NCBI GenBank assembly: GCA_964418745.1
Contig: CAYQMX010000022.1
Coordinates: 1 to 64,000, forward strand
Reading direction: 5' to 3'
DNA: 64,000 bases
Origin: Scleromatobacter sp964418745
GTDB taxonomy: Bacteria > Pseudomonadota > Gammaproteobacteria > Burkholderiales > Burkholderiaceae_C
How positions within the stretch are numbered: the first letter of the stretch is position 1; every line of letters starts with the position of its first letter. Shown here in pieces: positions 1-7,432 of the stretch. Under the pieces are notes generated by a model, which ran no database searches, was not told where the DNA came from, and saw nothing but the letters and a program-made list of their open reading frames with translations. A program made the translations under genes and the position numbers.

Positions 1-144
1 GGCGTCGCTCGCGGCCGGCGCCGCCTCGGCGGCCGCCGCCGCCGGCGGGGCCTCGGCGCCGGGCACCGTCGCGCAGCCCCACAGGAAGGCGAGGCCGGCG
101 GACGCCAGCAGGGTCAGCGGCGGGAACGAGCGGTAGGAGGGCAT
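1..144 (-). CDS. Partial lipoprotein (N-terminal 48 residues only)
   Basis: The first 48 codons of a minus-strand gene that runs off the left edge. It starts with ATG at 144. Residues 1-23 form a lipoprotein signal: a short basic start (R5), a hydrophobic stretch, and the lipobox L-W-G-C with Cys24 as the predicted lipidated residue. The mature part that is visible is Ala/Pro/Glu-rich, typical of a flexible linker behind a lipid anchor. The function cannot be read from this fragment. It is divergent from the VapBC pair that follows. Confidence 0.6.
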   Translation of the reverse strand, partial: MPSYRSFPPLTLLASAGLAFLWGCATVPGAEAPPAAAAAEAAPAASDA

Positions 145-223
145 GGATTCAGGATACGTGAAGTGCGCAATGGTTCCGGCACGCGGAAAGGACGGACAAA
201 ACAGTCAGTGATAACCCTGTACG

Positions 224-260
224 ACCGATCGAGTACGTATAGAATATACATACCGATCGG
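224..260 (+). promoter_or_regulatory. Putative vapBC promoter/operator with repeated half-sites
   Basis: The octamer ACCGATCG occurs at 224-231 and again at 252-259, and each copy contains the palindrome CGATCG. Between them lies the perfect inverted repeat GTATA-GAA-TATAC (237-249), which also looks like a -10 region. The region is clearly more AT-rich than its surroundings. It sits 35-70 bp upstream of the antitoxin ATG, where AbrB-fold antitoxins usually bind to repress their own operon. The operator assignment is inference from position and symmetry. Confidence 0.45.
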
Positions 261-294
261 TTCTGCATCTCACTTTTTACCATCGAGGTTCCCC

Positions 295-540
295 ATGGAA
301 GCCACCGTCGCCGAACGCGGCCAGATCACGCTGCCCAAGGCCGTGCGCGATGCGCTCGGCCTGGCCAAGGGCACCGTGCTGAAAGTCGAGCTGGACGGCG
401 GCAGGATCATCCTGCGCAAGGACGTGAGCGACGCGATCTCGCGCGTGCGCGGCCGATTCAAGCTGCCGGACGGCGTCTCCACCGACGACGTGATGCAGGA
501 ACTGCGCGGCCGCACCCCGGGCGAGACGCCGGAATTCTAA
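295..540 (+). CDS. AbrB/MazE-fold antitoxin (VapB-like)
   Basis: An 81-residue protein whose N-terminal half (about residues 3-41) is a SpoVT/AbrB swapped-hairpin DNA-binding domain, recognisable by ERGQITLPKAVRDALG followed by a KVELDGGRIIL strand. The C-terminal half (RVRGRFKLPDG onward) resembles the flexible segment with which such antitoxins block their PIN-domain toxin. An upstream in-frame start at 163 is possible, but the ATG at 295 begins exactly at the domain. It lies 52 bp before the PIN-domain gene, the normal order for vapBC. The family role is to neutralise the toxin and repress the operon. Confidence 0.85.
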   Translation: MEATVAERGQITLPKAVRDALGLAKGTVLKVELDGGRIILRKDVSDAISRVRGRFKLPDGVSTDDVMQELRGRTPGETPEF

Positions 541-592
541 TGACCCACGGTTCCCGGCTCCTGTCGCCGCGCTGTCGCTCCCGGGCCGCGCG

Positions 593-1012
593 ATGATCGC
601 CATCGACACCTCCGTGCTGATCGACCTGCTGGGCGACGGCGCCGGCGCCGACGCCGCCGAAGCCTGCCTGCGGCTGGCGCTGGGCAGCGGCCCGGTGGTG
701 GTGTGCGACGTGGTCGCCAGCGAGGTGACCGCCGGCCTCGGCCATGGCGCGGAAGTGATGGACGCGCTGGACGACATGGGGCTCACCTTCTCCGCCATCG
801 AACAACGCTCGGCGGTGCGCGCCGGCGAGATGCAACGCAAGTACCTCCAGCGCGCCCGCGCCGCCGGCCAGTCCGTCGCCACGCCGCGCACGATGCCCGA
901 CTTCCTCGTCGGCGCGCACGCCCTGCTCCAGTGCAACGGCCTCATCACCCGCGACGAAGGTTTCTTCCGCGACTATTTCAAGGGTCTCAAGGTCATCGTG
1001 CCCAAGACCTGA
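593..1012 (+). CDS. PIN-domain toxin (VapC-like ribonuclease)
   Basis: A 139-residue PIN-domain protein. The four acidic residues expected to hold the catalytic Mg2+/Mn2+ are visible: D5 in IDTSVLID, E44 in ASEV, D103 in MPDFLVGAHA and D121 in TRDEGFF. VapC toxins cleave specific RNAs, often initiator tRNA or rRNA; the target here is unknown. Length and order behind an AbrB-type antitoxin fit a type II toxin-antitoxin module. All catalytic positions are present, so it is probably active when free. Confidence 0.88.
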   Translation: MIAIDTSVLIDLLGDGAGADAAEACLRLALGSGPVVVCDVVASEVTAGLGHGAEVMDALDDMGLTFSAIEQRSAVRAGEMQRKYLQRARAAGQSVATPRTMPDFLVGAHALLQCNGLITRDEGFFRDYFKGLKVIVPKT

Positions 1013-1075
1013 CTTCGTCACTTCTTTCCACCCTCTCGTTCAGACGCCCTACCCCGGCAACCCCAGGAGATCCCC

Positions 1076-3661
1076 ATGCTTGAAGCCTACCGCCAACACG
1101 TGGCCGAACGCGCCACCCTCGGCATCCCGCCGCTGCCGCTGGACGCGCAGCAGACCGCTGCCGTGATCGAGCTGCTGAAGGCGCCGCCCGCCGGCGAAGA
1201 CGCCTTCCTGCTGGACCTGCTGACGCACCGCGTGCCCCCGGGCGTGGACGACGCCGCCAAGGTCAAGGCCAGCTTCCTGTCGGCCGTCGCCCACGGCGAC
1301 GTCGAGGTGGCGCTGATCTCCAAGGCCAAGGCCACCGAGCTGCTGGGCACCATGGTGGGCGGCTACAACGTCAAGCCGCTGATCGACCTGCTCGACTCGG
1401 CCGACGTCGCGCAGGTGGCCGCCACGGCGCTGAAGAAGACGCTGCTGATGTTCGACTTCTTCCACGACGTCGCCGAGAAGGCCACGGCCGGCAACAAGTT
1501 CGCCGCCGAGGTCATCGACAGCTGGTCCAAGGCCGAGTGGTTCACCACCCGTCCCGAGGTGGCCAGCAAGATCACCGTGACCGTGTTCAAGGTGACCGGC
1601 GAGACCAACACCGACGACCTGTCGCCCGCCCCGGACGCCTGGAGCCGCCCCGACATCCCGCTGCACTACCTGGCCATGCTGAAGAACGCGCGCCCGGGCA
1701 TCACGCCGGAAGAAGACGGCAAGCGCGGCCCGATGCAGTTCATCGAGGACCTGAAGAAGAAGGGCCACCTCGTGGCCTACGTGGGCGACGTCGTGGGCAC
1801 CGGCTCCAGCCGCAAGAGCGCCACCAACAGCGTCGTCTGGGCCACCGGCGAGGACATCCCGTTCGTGCCGAACAAGCGCTTCGGCGGCATCACCCTCGGC
1901 GGCAAGATCGCCCCGATCTTCTTCAACACGCAGGAAGACTCCGGCTCGCTGCCGATCGAGGTCGACGTGTCGAAGCTGGACATGGGCGACGTGATCGACA
2001 TCTACCCGTACGAAGGCCGCGTCGAGAAGGCCGGCGCCACCGTCGCCGAGTTCAAGTTGAAGAGCGACGTGCAGTTCGACGAAGTGCGCGCCGGCGGCCG
2101 CATCAACCTGATCATCGGCCGCTCGCTGACCGCCAAGGCACGCGAGTTCCTGAAGCTGCCCGCCTCCACCGCGTTCCGCCTGCCCACGGCGCCGGCAGAA
2201 TCGAAGGCCGGCTTCACGCTGGCGCAGAAGATGGTCGGCCGCGCCTGCGGCCTGCCGGAAGGCCAGGGCGTGCGCCCGGGCACCTACTGCGAGCCGAAGA
2301 TGACCACCGTCGGCAGCCAGGACACCACCGGCCCGATGACCCGCGACGAGCTGAAGGACCTGGCCTGCCTGGGCTTCTCGGCCGACATGGTGATGCAGTC
2401 GTTCTGCCACACCGCGGCGTACCCGAAGCCGGTCGACGTGAAGATGCACCACGAGCTGCCCGCCTTCATCTCCAACCGCGGCGGCGTCGCGCTGCGCCCG
2501 GGCGACGGCGTGATCCACAGCTGGCTCAACCGCCTGCTGCTGCCCGACACCGTGGGCACCGGCGGCGACAGCCACACCCGCTTCCCGATCGGCATCAGCT
2601 TCCCGGCCGGCTCCGGCCTGGTCGCCTTCGGCGCGGCCACCGGCGTGATGCCGCTGGACATGCCCGAATCGATCCTGGTGCGCTTCAAGGGCCAGATGCA
2701 GCCGGGCATCACGCTGCGCGACCTCGTGCACGCGATCCCGCTGTACGCGATCAAGCGCGGCCTGCTGACGGTCGCCAAGGCCGGCAAGATCAACGCGTTC
2801 TCGGGCCGCATCCTCGAGATCGAGGGCCTGCCCGAGCTGAAGGTGGAGCAGGCGTTCGAGCTCAGCGACGCGTCGGCCGAACGCTCGGCCGCGGGCTGCA
2901 CGGTGCACCTGAACAAGGAGCCCATCATCGAGTACATGACGTCCAACATCGTGCTGATGAAGAACATGATCGCCGACGGCTACGCCGACAAGCGCACGCT
3001 GGAGCGCCGCATCAAGGCGATGGAAGCCTGGATCGCCGACCCGCAGCTGCTCGCCGCCGACAAGGACGCCGAGTACGCCGAGGTCATCGAGATCGACCTG
3101 GCCGACATCACCGAGCCGATCCTGTGCTGCCCGAACGACCCGGACGACGCCAAGTTCCTGTCCGACGTGGCCGGCACCAAGATCGACGAGGTCTTCATCG
3201 GCTCGTGCATGACCAACATCGGGCACTTCCGCGCCGCCTCCAAGCTGCTCGAAGGCAAGCGCGACATCCCGGTCAAGCTGTGGGTGGCCCCGCCGACCAA
3301 GATGGACGCCTCGGAACTGACCAAGGAAGGCCACTACGGCACCTTCGGCACCGCCGGCGCGCGCATGGAGATGCCGGGCTGCTCGCTGTGCATGGGCAAC
3401 CAGGCGCAGGTGCGCGAAGGCGCGACGGTGGTCTCCACGTCCACCCGCAACTTCCCGAACCGCCTGGGCAAGAACTCCAACGTGTTCCTGGCCTCGGCCG
3501 AGCTCGCGGCCATCGCCTCAAAGATCGGCCGCATCCCCACCGTCGCCGAATACCACGCCGACATGGGCGTCGTGAACGCCGACGGCGCGAAGATCTACCG
3601 CTACATGAACTTCGACCGCATCGAGGAATTCGCGGACAAGGCCAAGGGCGTGACCGCCTGA
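1076..3661 (+). CDS. acnB: Bifunctional aconitate hydratase 2 / 2-methylisocitrate dehydratase
   Basis: An 861-residue type-B aconitase, full length for the family (about 865). It interconverts citrate and isocitrate through cis-aconitate in the TCA cycle, and family members also dehydrate 2-methylisocitrate. The N-terminal HEAT-like region, the swivel domain (VGTGSSRKSATNS) and the catalytic domain are all present. The [4Fe-4S] ligands are visible as C711 (GSCMTNIGH), C769 and C772 (GCSLCMGNQ), matching the spacing of E. coli AcnB. An AGGAG-type ribosome site precedes the ATG. A strong hairpin terminator follows. Confidence 0.98.
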   Translation: MLEAYRQHVAERATLGIPPLPLDAQQTAAVIELLKAPPAGEDAFLLDLLTHRVPPGVDDAAKVKASFLSAVAHGDVEVALISKAKATELLGTMVGGYNVKPLIDLLDSADVAQVAATALKKTLLMFDFFHDVAEKATAGNKFAAEVIDSWSKAEWFTTRPEVASKITVTVFKVTGETNTDDLSPAPDAWSRPDIPLHYLAMLKNARPGITPEEDGKRGPMQFIEDLKKKGHLVAYVGDVVGTGSSRKSATNSVVWATGEDIPFVPNKRFGGITLGGKIAPIFFNTQEDSGSLPIEVDVSKLDMGDVIDIYPYEGRVEKAGATVAEFKLKSDVQFDEVRAGGRINLIIGRSLTAKAREFLKLPASTAFRLPTAPAESKAGFTLAQKMVGRACGLPEGQGVRPGTYCEPKMTTVGSQDTTGPMTRDELKDLACLGFSADMVMQSFCHTAAYPKPVDVKMHHELPAFISNRGGVALRPGDGVIHSWLNRLLLPDTVGTGGDSHTRFPIGISFPAGSGLVAFGAATGVMPLDMPESILVRFKGQMQPGITLRDLVHAIPLYAIKRGLLTVAKAGKINAFSGRILEIEGLPELKVEQAFELSDASAERSAAGCTVHLNKEPIIEYMTSNIVLMKNMIADGYADKRTLERRIKAMEAWIADPQLLAADKDAEYAEVIEIDLADITEPILCCPNDPDDAKFLSDVAGTKIDEVFIGSCMTNIGHFRAASKLLEGKRDIPVKLWVAPPTKMDASELTKEGHYGTFGTAGARMEMPGCSLCMGNQAQVREGATVVSTSTRNFPNRLGKNSNVFLASAELAAIASKIGRIPTVAEYHADMGVVNADGAKIYRYMNFDRIEEFADKAKGVTA

Positions 3662-3686
3662 TCCGCGTGCACGGCGCGCGTTGAGC

Positions 3687-3713
3687 AAGGGGCCGGGCGA
3701 CCGGCCCCTTTGT
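3687..3713 (+). terminator. Rho-independent terminator of acnB
   Basis: A perfect 10-bp stem (3687-3696 with 3701-3710) closes on a GCGA tetraloop and runs into a short T stretch, 25 bp after the acnB stop. The palindrome may also serve the convergent minus-strand gene. Confidence 0.8.
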
Positions 3714-3789
3714 CATTCGGGGCAGCCGCTCCGCGACCGGCCGGCCGGACCGCGGCGAATCAGGCGCGCGCGGCGTCGCGCCCGGGCCA

Positions 3790-5034
3790 TCACTTCGAGA
3801 ACAAGCCCGAGATGCGCTGGCGGATGCGCTGGAAGAACCCGGCGCGCTCCACGGCGGCCAGCGCGACGATCGGCGCCTCCCCGAGCTGCTTGCCGTCGGC
3901 GGTGGCGACGATCTTGCCGATCACGGCGCCCTTGGCGATCGGCGCCGTCAGGTCGGGCGTCAGCGAGACCGCGGTCTGCACCGCGGCGCCCTTGCCCTTG
4001 GGAACCACCAGCGTCCACGCCTGCGCCACGCCGGCCGCGACGGTCGGGGCCACGCCGTACAGCACCTTGGCGGTGGCCAGCGTCGCGCCGGCCTGGGCCG
4101 GGGTCGCCTCCTCGAAGTTGGCGTAGCCCCAGTTGAACAGCACCCGCGTCTGGTCGGCCCGGGCCTGGGCGCTGTCGGCGGCCATGATGACCGAGATCAA
4201 CCGCATGCCGTTGCGCTTGGCGGACGCCGTCAGGCAGTACCCGGCCTCGTCCGTGTGCCCGGTCTTCAGGCCGTCGACCGTCGGGTCGGTGTACAGCAGC
4301 GCGTTGCGGTTGCCCTGCTTGATGCCGTTGTAGGTGAACTCGTGCTCGGCGTAGATCGGGTAGTAGTCGGCACTGTTGCGGATGATCGCCTGCGCCAGCA
4401 CGGCCAGGTCGCGCGCCGAGGCCTTGTGGGTCGGGTCGGGCAGGCCGGCCGAGTTCACGAAGTGGGTCCGGGTCATGCCCAGCCGCGCCGCTTCGGCGTT
4501 CATCAGGGCCGCGAAGCCGGATTCCGAGCCGCCGACGTGCTCGGCCAGGGCCTTGGAGGCGTCGTTGCCGCTGTCGATGATGACCCCGCGCAGCATGTCG
4601 ATCAGGGGCACCTGGGCGTTGAGCGGCACGAACATGCAGCTGTCGCCGTCCTTGCCGCCGCGGCACCAGGCGCTCAGCGACATCGTGACCAGCTCCGTCG
4701 GCTTGAGCTTGCCGCTCTTCAGGCCCTGTTCGACGAGGTAGCTGGTCATCATCTTGGTCAACGAGGCGGGCGGCAGCGGTTCATCGCCGTTCGACGACGC
4801 CAGAACCTGCCCGGTGTTGAAATCCATCAGCACCCAGGCCTTGTTGGCGAGCACGGGCACCAGGAGGCCGTTCGCGTCCTTGGTCATGGCCGGCTCCACG
4901 GGGACGGCCGGCTTGCGGGCCGCGGCGTGGGGCTTGGGATGCGGTGCGCCGGAGGCGGTGCCCGCCAGGACGACGAGGGACGCGGCGGCGACGAGGGTGG
5001 ACAGCAGGCGTGCAGGGAAGGAACGAGGGGTCAT
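3790..5034 (-). CDS. D-alanyl-D-alanine carboxypeptidase (PBP5/6 family)
   Basis: A 414-residue secreted low-molecular-weight penicillin-binding protein. It trims the terminal D-Ala from peptidoglycan pentapeptides in the periplasm. Residues 1-29 form a signal peptide ending near ASGA. The three active-site motifs are intact: S91-L-T-K94, S155-G-N157 and K257-T-G259. A C-terminal beta-rich domain follows, and the last residues (FFQRIRQRISGLF) look like the amphipathic membrane-anchoring helix of PBP5/6. It stands alone, convergent with acnB. Confidence 0.95.
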   Translation of the reverse strand: MTPRSFPARLLSTLVAAASLVVLAGTASGAPHPKPHAAARKPAVPVEPAMTKDANGLLVPVLANKAWVLMDFNTGQVLASSNGDEPLPPASLTKMMTSYLVEQGLKSGKLKPTELVTMSLSAWCRGGKDGDSCMFVPLNAQVPLIDMLRGVIIDSGNDASKALAEHVGGSESGFAALMNAEAARLGMTRTHFVNSAGLPDPTHKASARDLAVLAQAIIRNSADYYPIYAEHEFTYNGIKQGNRNALLYTDPTVDGLKTGHTDEAGYCLTASAKRNGMRLISVIMAADSAQARADQTRVLFNWGYANFEEATPAQAGATLATAKVLYGVAPTVAAGVAQAWTLVVPKGKGAAVQTAVSLTPDLTAPIAKGAVIGKIVATADGKQLGEAPIVALAAVERAGFFQRIRQRISGLFSK

Positions 5035-5224
5035 CGAGAGGTGCTTCGTCAGGAAGCCGGTTGGTGCTGCACGGCAGGGCCGGAGCAGGAGGAAGAGGGG
5101 TTTGCGCCCGGGCGAACTCGACAGGGCGCTCGCGCACGGCGCGCTGCCGATTGTGACGGATTCGCGTGGGCGGGCCCCACGCCGCGCTCCACCGACGCGG
5201 ACCGGCTGCGCGGGCCGAGGCCGC

Positions 5225-5707
5225 TCAGGCGAGCGGGGACGCCGCGTCGTTGGCGGCCTGCGCCGTCGCCTCGAACCGGCTCTCGGCCAGCGCAGCCGCG
5301 ATGATCGCGGCCTCGTCGCGCATCACCTCGACCAGCCCTGCCGGCAGCGGCAGGCCGCGCGCGGCCTGCGCGTCGACATAGCCGCAGAAGCGCGCCGCCT
5401 CGATGTAGAAGTGCACGTTGCCTTCGGGGTATGCGGCCCAGTAGTCGCTGGCGATGTCGCGCAGCGCCGGGCCCAGCGCGCGGCAGGTACGCGGCAGGTT
5501 CAGCGCCAGCGGCGCGAGGCGGTTGGCGCGGTAGACGATGCAGGCGCATTCCATGCCGGGATGGTCGACGATGGCCGCCAGCCGGCGCGCCTCGCGCGGC
5601 GTGAGCTCGTAGCGGCGGGCCAGCACGCCGGCGTCGCGGCGCACCTCGTTGCACAGCGCCGGCGAGGCCGTGAGGTCGGCCATCGCCTGCTGGAAGTCAG
5701 CCAGCAT
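5225..5707 (-). CDS. MNIO partner protein (MbnC/TglI-like, putative RRE-containing)
   Basis: A 160-residue protein overlapping the end of the MNIO gene by 11 bp, so it is translationally coupled and transcribed last in the peptide-MNIO-partner operon. DUF692/MNIO enzymes in methanobactin (MbnB-MbnC), 3-thiaglutamate (TglH-TglI) and related pathways need a small partner that binds the leader peptide. Size, gene order and the helical pattern with YRANRLAPLALNLP, SDYWAAYPE and FYIEAARFCGYV fit that role. Several Cys are present (CACIVY, RFCGY). Sequence similarity to named partners is low from memory, so the call rests mainly on context. Confidence 0.6.
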   Translation of the reverse strand: MLADFQQAMADLTASPALCNEVRRDAGVLARRYELTPREARRLAAIVDHPGMECACIVYRANRLAPLALNLPRTCRALGPALRDIASDYWAAYPEGNVHFYIEAARFCGYVDAQAARGLPLPAGLVEVMRDEAAIIAAALAESRFEATAQAANDAASPLA

Positions 5708-6641
5708 GATGGGCCTCCAGTTCGGGCTGCGCGGCCCGGGCGGGCGGCGCGGCGACGCGGCACCGGTCGGCCAGCTCGTGCATGCGTTCGAGTTCGGCCA
5801 CGACGCCCGCGACGCCCATGCGCTCGTAGTAGGTCTCCTGGAACTCGAACGTGATCGCGCGCAAGTTCGGGAAGCGCGGCGCGTGCGCGAAGGCCATCTC
5901 CCACACCTCGGGCGGCGTGAAGCCGGAGTGGCTGTCCATGTAGAAGCCGGCGAAGGCGTCGCCGCCGGCCAGGTGGATCTCCTCGACCGCCAGCGGGTCG
6001 ATCTGGTCGAGATAGTCGGCCATGGCCATGCCGCCGTTGCGCTGGCTCACGTAGAGGTTGTGGATGTCGAGCAGCGTGGCGCTCAGGCCGGCGGCATGCA
6101 GCCGGTTGAGGAACTCGGGCTCGTTCATGTCCATGTCGGGCACGGGCGTGAAGAACGCGCCGTTCTCGAGCAGCATCGGGCAGCCCAGGCGGGCGCGCAG
6201 GCGACGCAGCTTGGGGGCGATGATGTCGAACGCCTCGTCGTCGTAGACCACGGGCAGCCCCAGCCCGGCCTGCGCGTTGGGCACGCTGCCCTTGGGCGTG
6301 AGGAACACGCTCAGGTGCTCGCTGAACCAGCGGAAGCCGCCGAGGTCGCGCGACATCTGCGCGATGGCCTCGACGAACACCTCGTCGAGCGGCATCGCGC
6401 TCGGCAGCGACAGGCCGATGCCGTGGGCGGCGAGCAGGCGGCCGTGCGAGAGCTCGCGCGCCTGCGCCAGCGCGCCCAGCGCGCGGTGGAAGCGCTGGCC
6501 GCCTTCGGCCTGGGCGCCGAAGTCGAACCACATCCTGTCGGGCATCACGGAGAAGTACTCGACCAGCGCGCCGGCGTGCGCGATGACGTCGGGGGTGGCG
6601 GGGTTGTAGAGCAGGCCGACGGCCGGACGAGCGTGCTGCAT
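5697..6641 (-). CDS. DUF692 / MNIO family peptide-modifying iron enzyme
   Basis: A 314-residue TIM-barrel DUF692 protein, a member of the multinuclear non-heme iron-dependent oxidative enzymes. The family uses O2 and two or three iron ions to rearrange Cys, Asp or Asn residues of ribosomal peptides, for example oxazolone/thioamide formation by MbnB or Cys beta-carbon excision by TglH. Candidate metal ligands are H73 (AAHGIGLS), E108-H109 (SEHLS), E159-N160 (LLENG), D192-H194-N195 (DIHNLYV), H223 (EIHLAGG) and D236-H238. Start: ATG at 6641 with AGGAAA upstream. It lies 109 bp after a small Cys-containing peptide gene that is its likely substrate. The exact chemistry is not predictable. Confidence 0.9.
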   Translation of the reverse strand: MQHARPAVGLLYNPATPDVIAHAGALVEYFSVMPDRMWFDFGAQAEGGQRFHRALGALAQARELSHGRLLAAHGIGLSLPSAMPLDEVFVEAIAQMSRDLGGFRWFSEHLSVFLTPKGSVPNAQAGLGLPVVYDDEAFDIIAPKLRRLRARLGCPMLLENGAFFTPVPDMDMNEPEFLNRLHAAGLSATLLDIHNLYVSQRNGGMAMADYLDQIDPLAVEEIHLAGGDAFAGFYMDSHSGFTPPEVWEMAFAHAPRFPNLRAITFEFQETYYERMGVAGVVAELERMHELADRCRVAAPPARAAQPELEAHHAG

Positions 6642-6750
6642 GGGGGTTTCCTGCGGGTGCGGGCGGCCTGTCGGGTGCGCGGGACGCGCCGCCCGGCGAC
6701 GTCCCTCGCCGGCCCGGCGCGCCGGGGCGCGGCCGGGCCGCGGGCCCGCA
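6642..6750 (-). promoter_or_regulatory. GC-rich hairpin spacer between peptide gene and MNIO gene
   Basis: This 109-bp gap is the only sizeable break in the peptide-MNIO-partner operon. It contains a 14-bp fully self-complementary GC stretch (6713-6726) followed, in the direction of transcription, by more short GC inverted repeats. No U-tract follows, so it is not a classical terminator. Partial attenuation or mRNA-end protection, giving more peptide than enzyme, would be usual for such an operon, but that is inference. Confidence 0.3.
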
Positions 6751-7017
6751 TCAGCGCGTCTTGACCTCGGGGCGGTCGAGGTTGACGCGGATGACCTCGG
6801 CGAAGATGTCTTCCACCACGAAGCTGATGCGGCCCGACATGCAGTTGCAGCCCGTCAGCTTGTTGATGAGTCCGTAGGCGTTGGTGGCGACGCGCTGGAA
6901 ATCCTCCAGCGAGCATTGCACCGGCACGCGGCAGGTGAGCACCTGGCCGTGTTCGGCGTGCGAGAGCTTGAGGGTGGCGTGGCGCTCGGTGTCGAGTGCG
7001 TTGACGGTTGCGTTCAT
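6751..7017 (-). CDS. Putative MNIO substrate peptide (88 aa, Cys-x-Cys motif)
   Basis: An 88-residue protein at the head of the MNIO operon. ATG at 7017 is preceded by AGGAGACACC, a near-ideal ribosome site; a longer reading frame exists upstream but has no such signal. It carries four Cys: C29 and C35 in the sequence LTCRVPVQCS, and the pair C57-N-C59 in TGCNCMSGR. The rest is rich in short beta-like and helical segments, with a hydrophobic stretch ISFVVEDIF and a charged tail ending EVKTR. Small Cys-containing peptides next to DUF692 genes are usually the substrates. It has no signal peptide and none of the EGKCG repeats of bufferin-type precursors, so it would be a different type. It could instead be a small accessory protein. 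Confidence 0.65.
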   Translation of the reverse strand: MNATVNALDTERHATLKLSHAEHGQVLTCRVPVQCSLEDFQRVATNAYGLINKLTGCNCMSGRISFVVEDIFAEVIRVNLDRPEVKTR

Positions 7018-7432
7018 GGTGTCTCCTGGAGTTTGCAAGGGGGCGGCAGCCTGGCTTCGCGTGGAAGCGTCGCGGATCGACCGCGAGGTCGAGCCGGCGA
7101 CACAGGCGCTGCGGTTGCCCTTCAACGCCGTGTCGGTACGGTAGGCCTCGAGAGCGGCGGCGGAAAGAGGTCGTCCCTAGGATGCGGTAGGGGGCCCGAA
7201 AGAGGGGGACTGCGCACCGGGTGGGGTATGTGCCAGCGGTCCGATGGGTCGGGGCCGCCCGTGGCCGCCCCATTTCAGTGCTCCGGCCCGGCGCCGCGGG
7301 TCGCGCACCGGCCGCCCGCGCCGCTCGCACCTGTCGCCCGGCTTGACGTGCCGTGCGCGCATGATCCAATGAGGGCCTGCGCGCCGGGTTCTCCGGTGGC
7401 CGCACCCTCCTCCGATTCCCCCTGACGGACCC
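7018..7432. other. Divergent intergenic region between the MNIO operon and the ATPase regulator
   Basis: A 415-bp region with no convincing gene on either strand; reading frames in it lack ribosome sites and family features. It must hold the promoters of both the minus-strand peptide operon and the plus-strand regulator. It includes imperfect GC-rich inverted repeats around 7249-7272. I could not define promoter elements with confidence. Confidence 0.5.

Noticed and set aside
1049..3334. Long minus-strand open frame (about 760 codons) opposite acnB
   Set aside because: It is the GC-skew shadow of a proven aconitase gene; its composition (His/Val/Gly/Ala/Arg-rich) and lack of any family motif show it is not coding.
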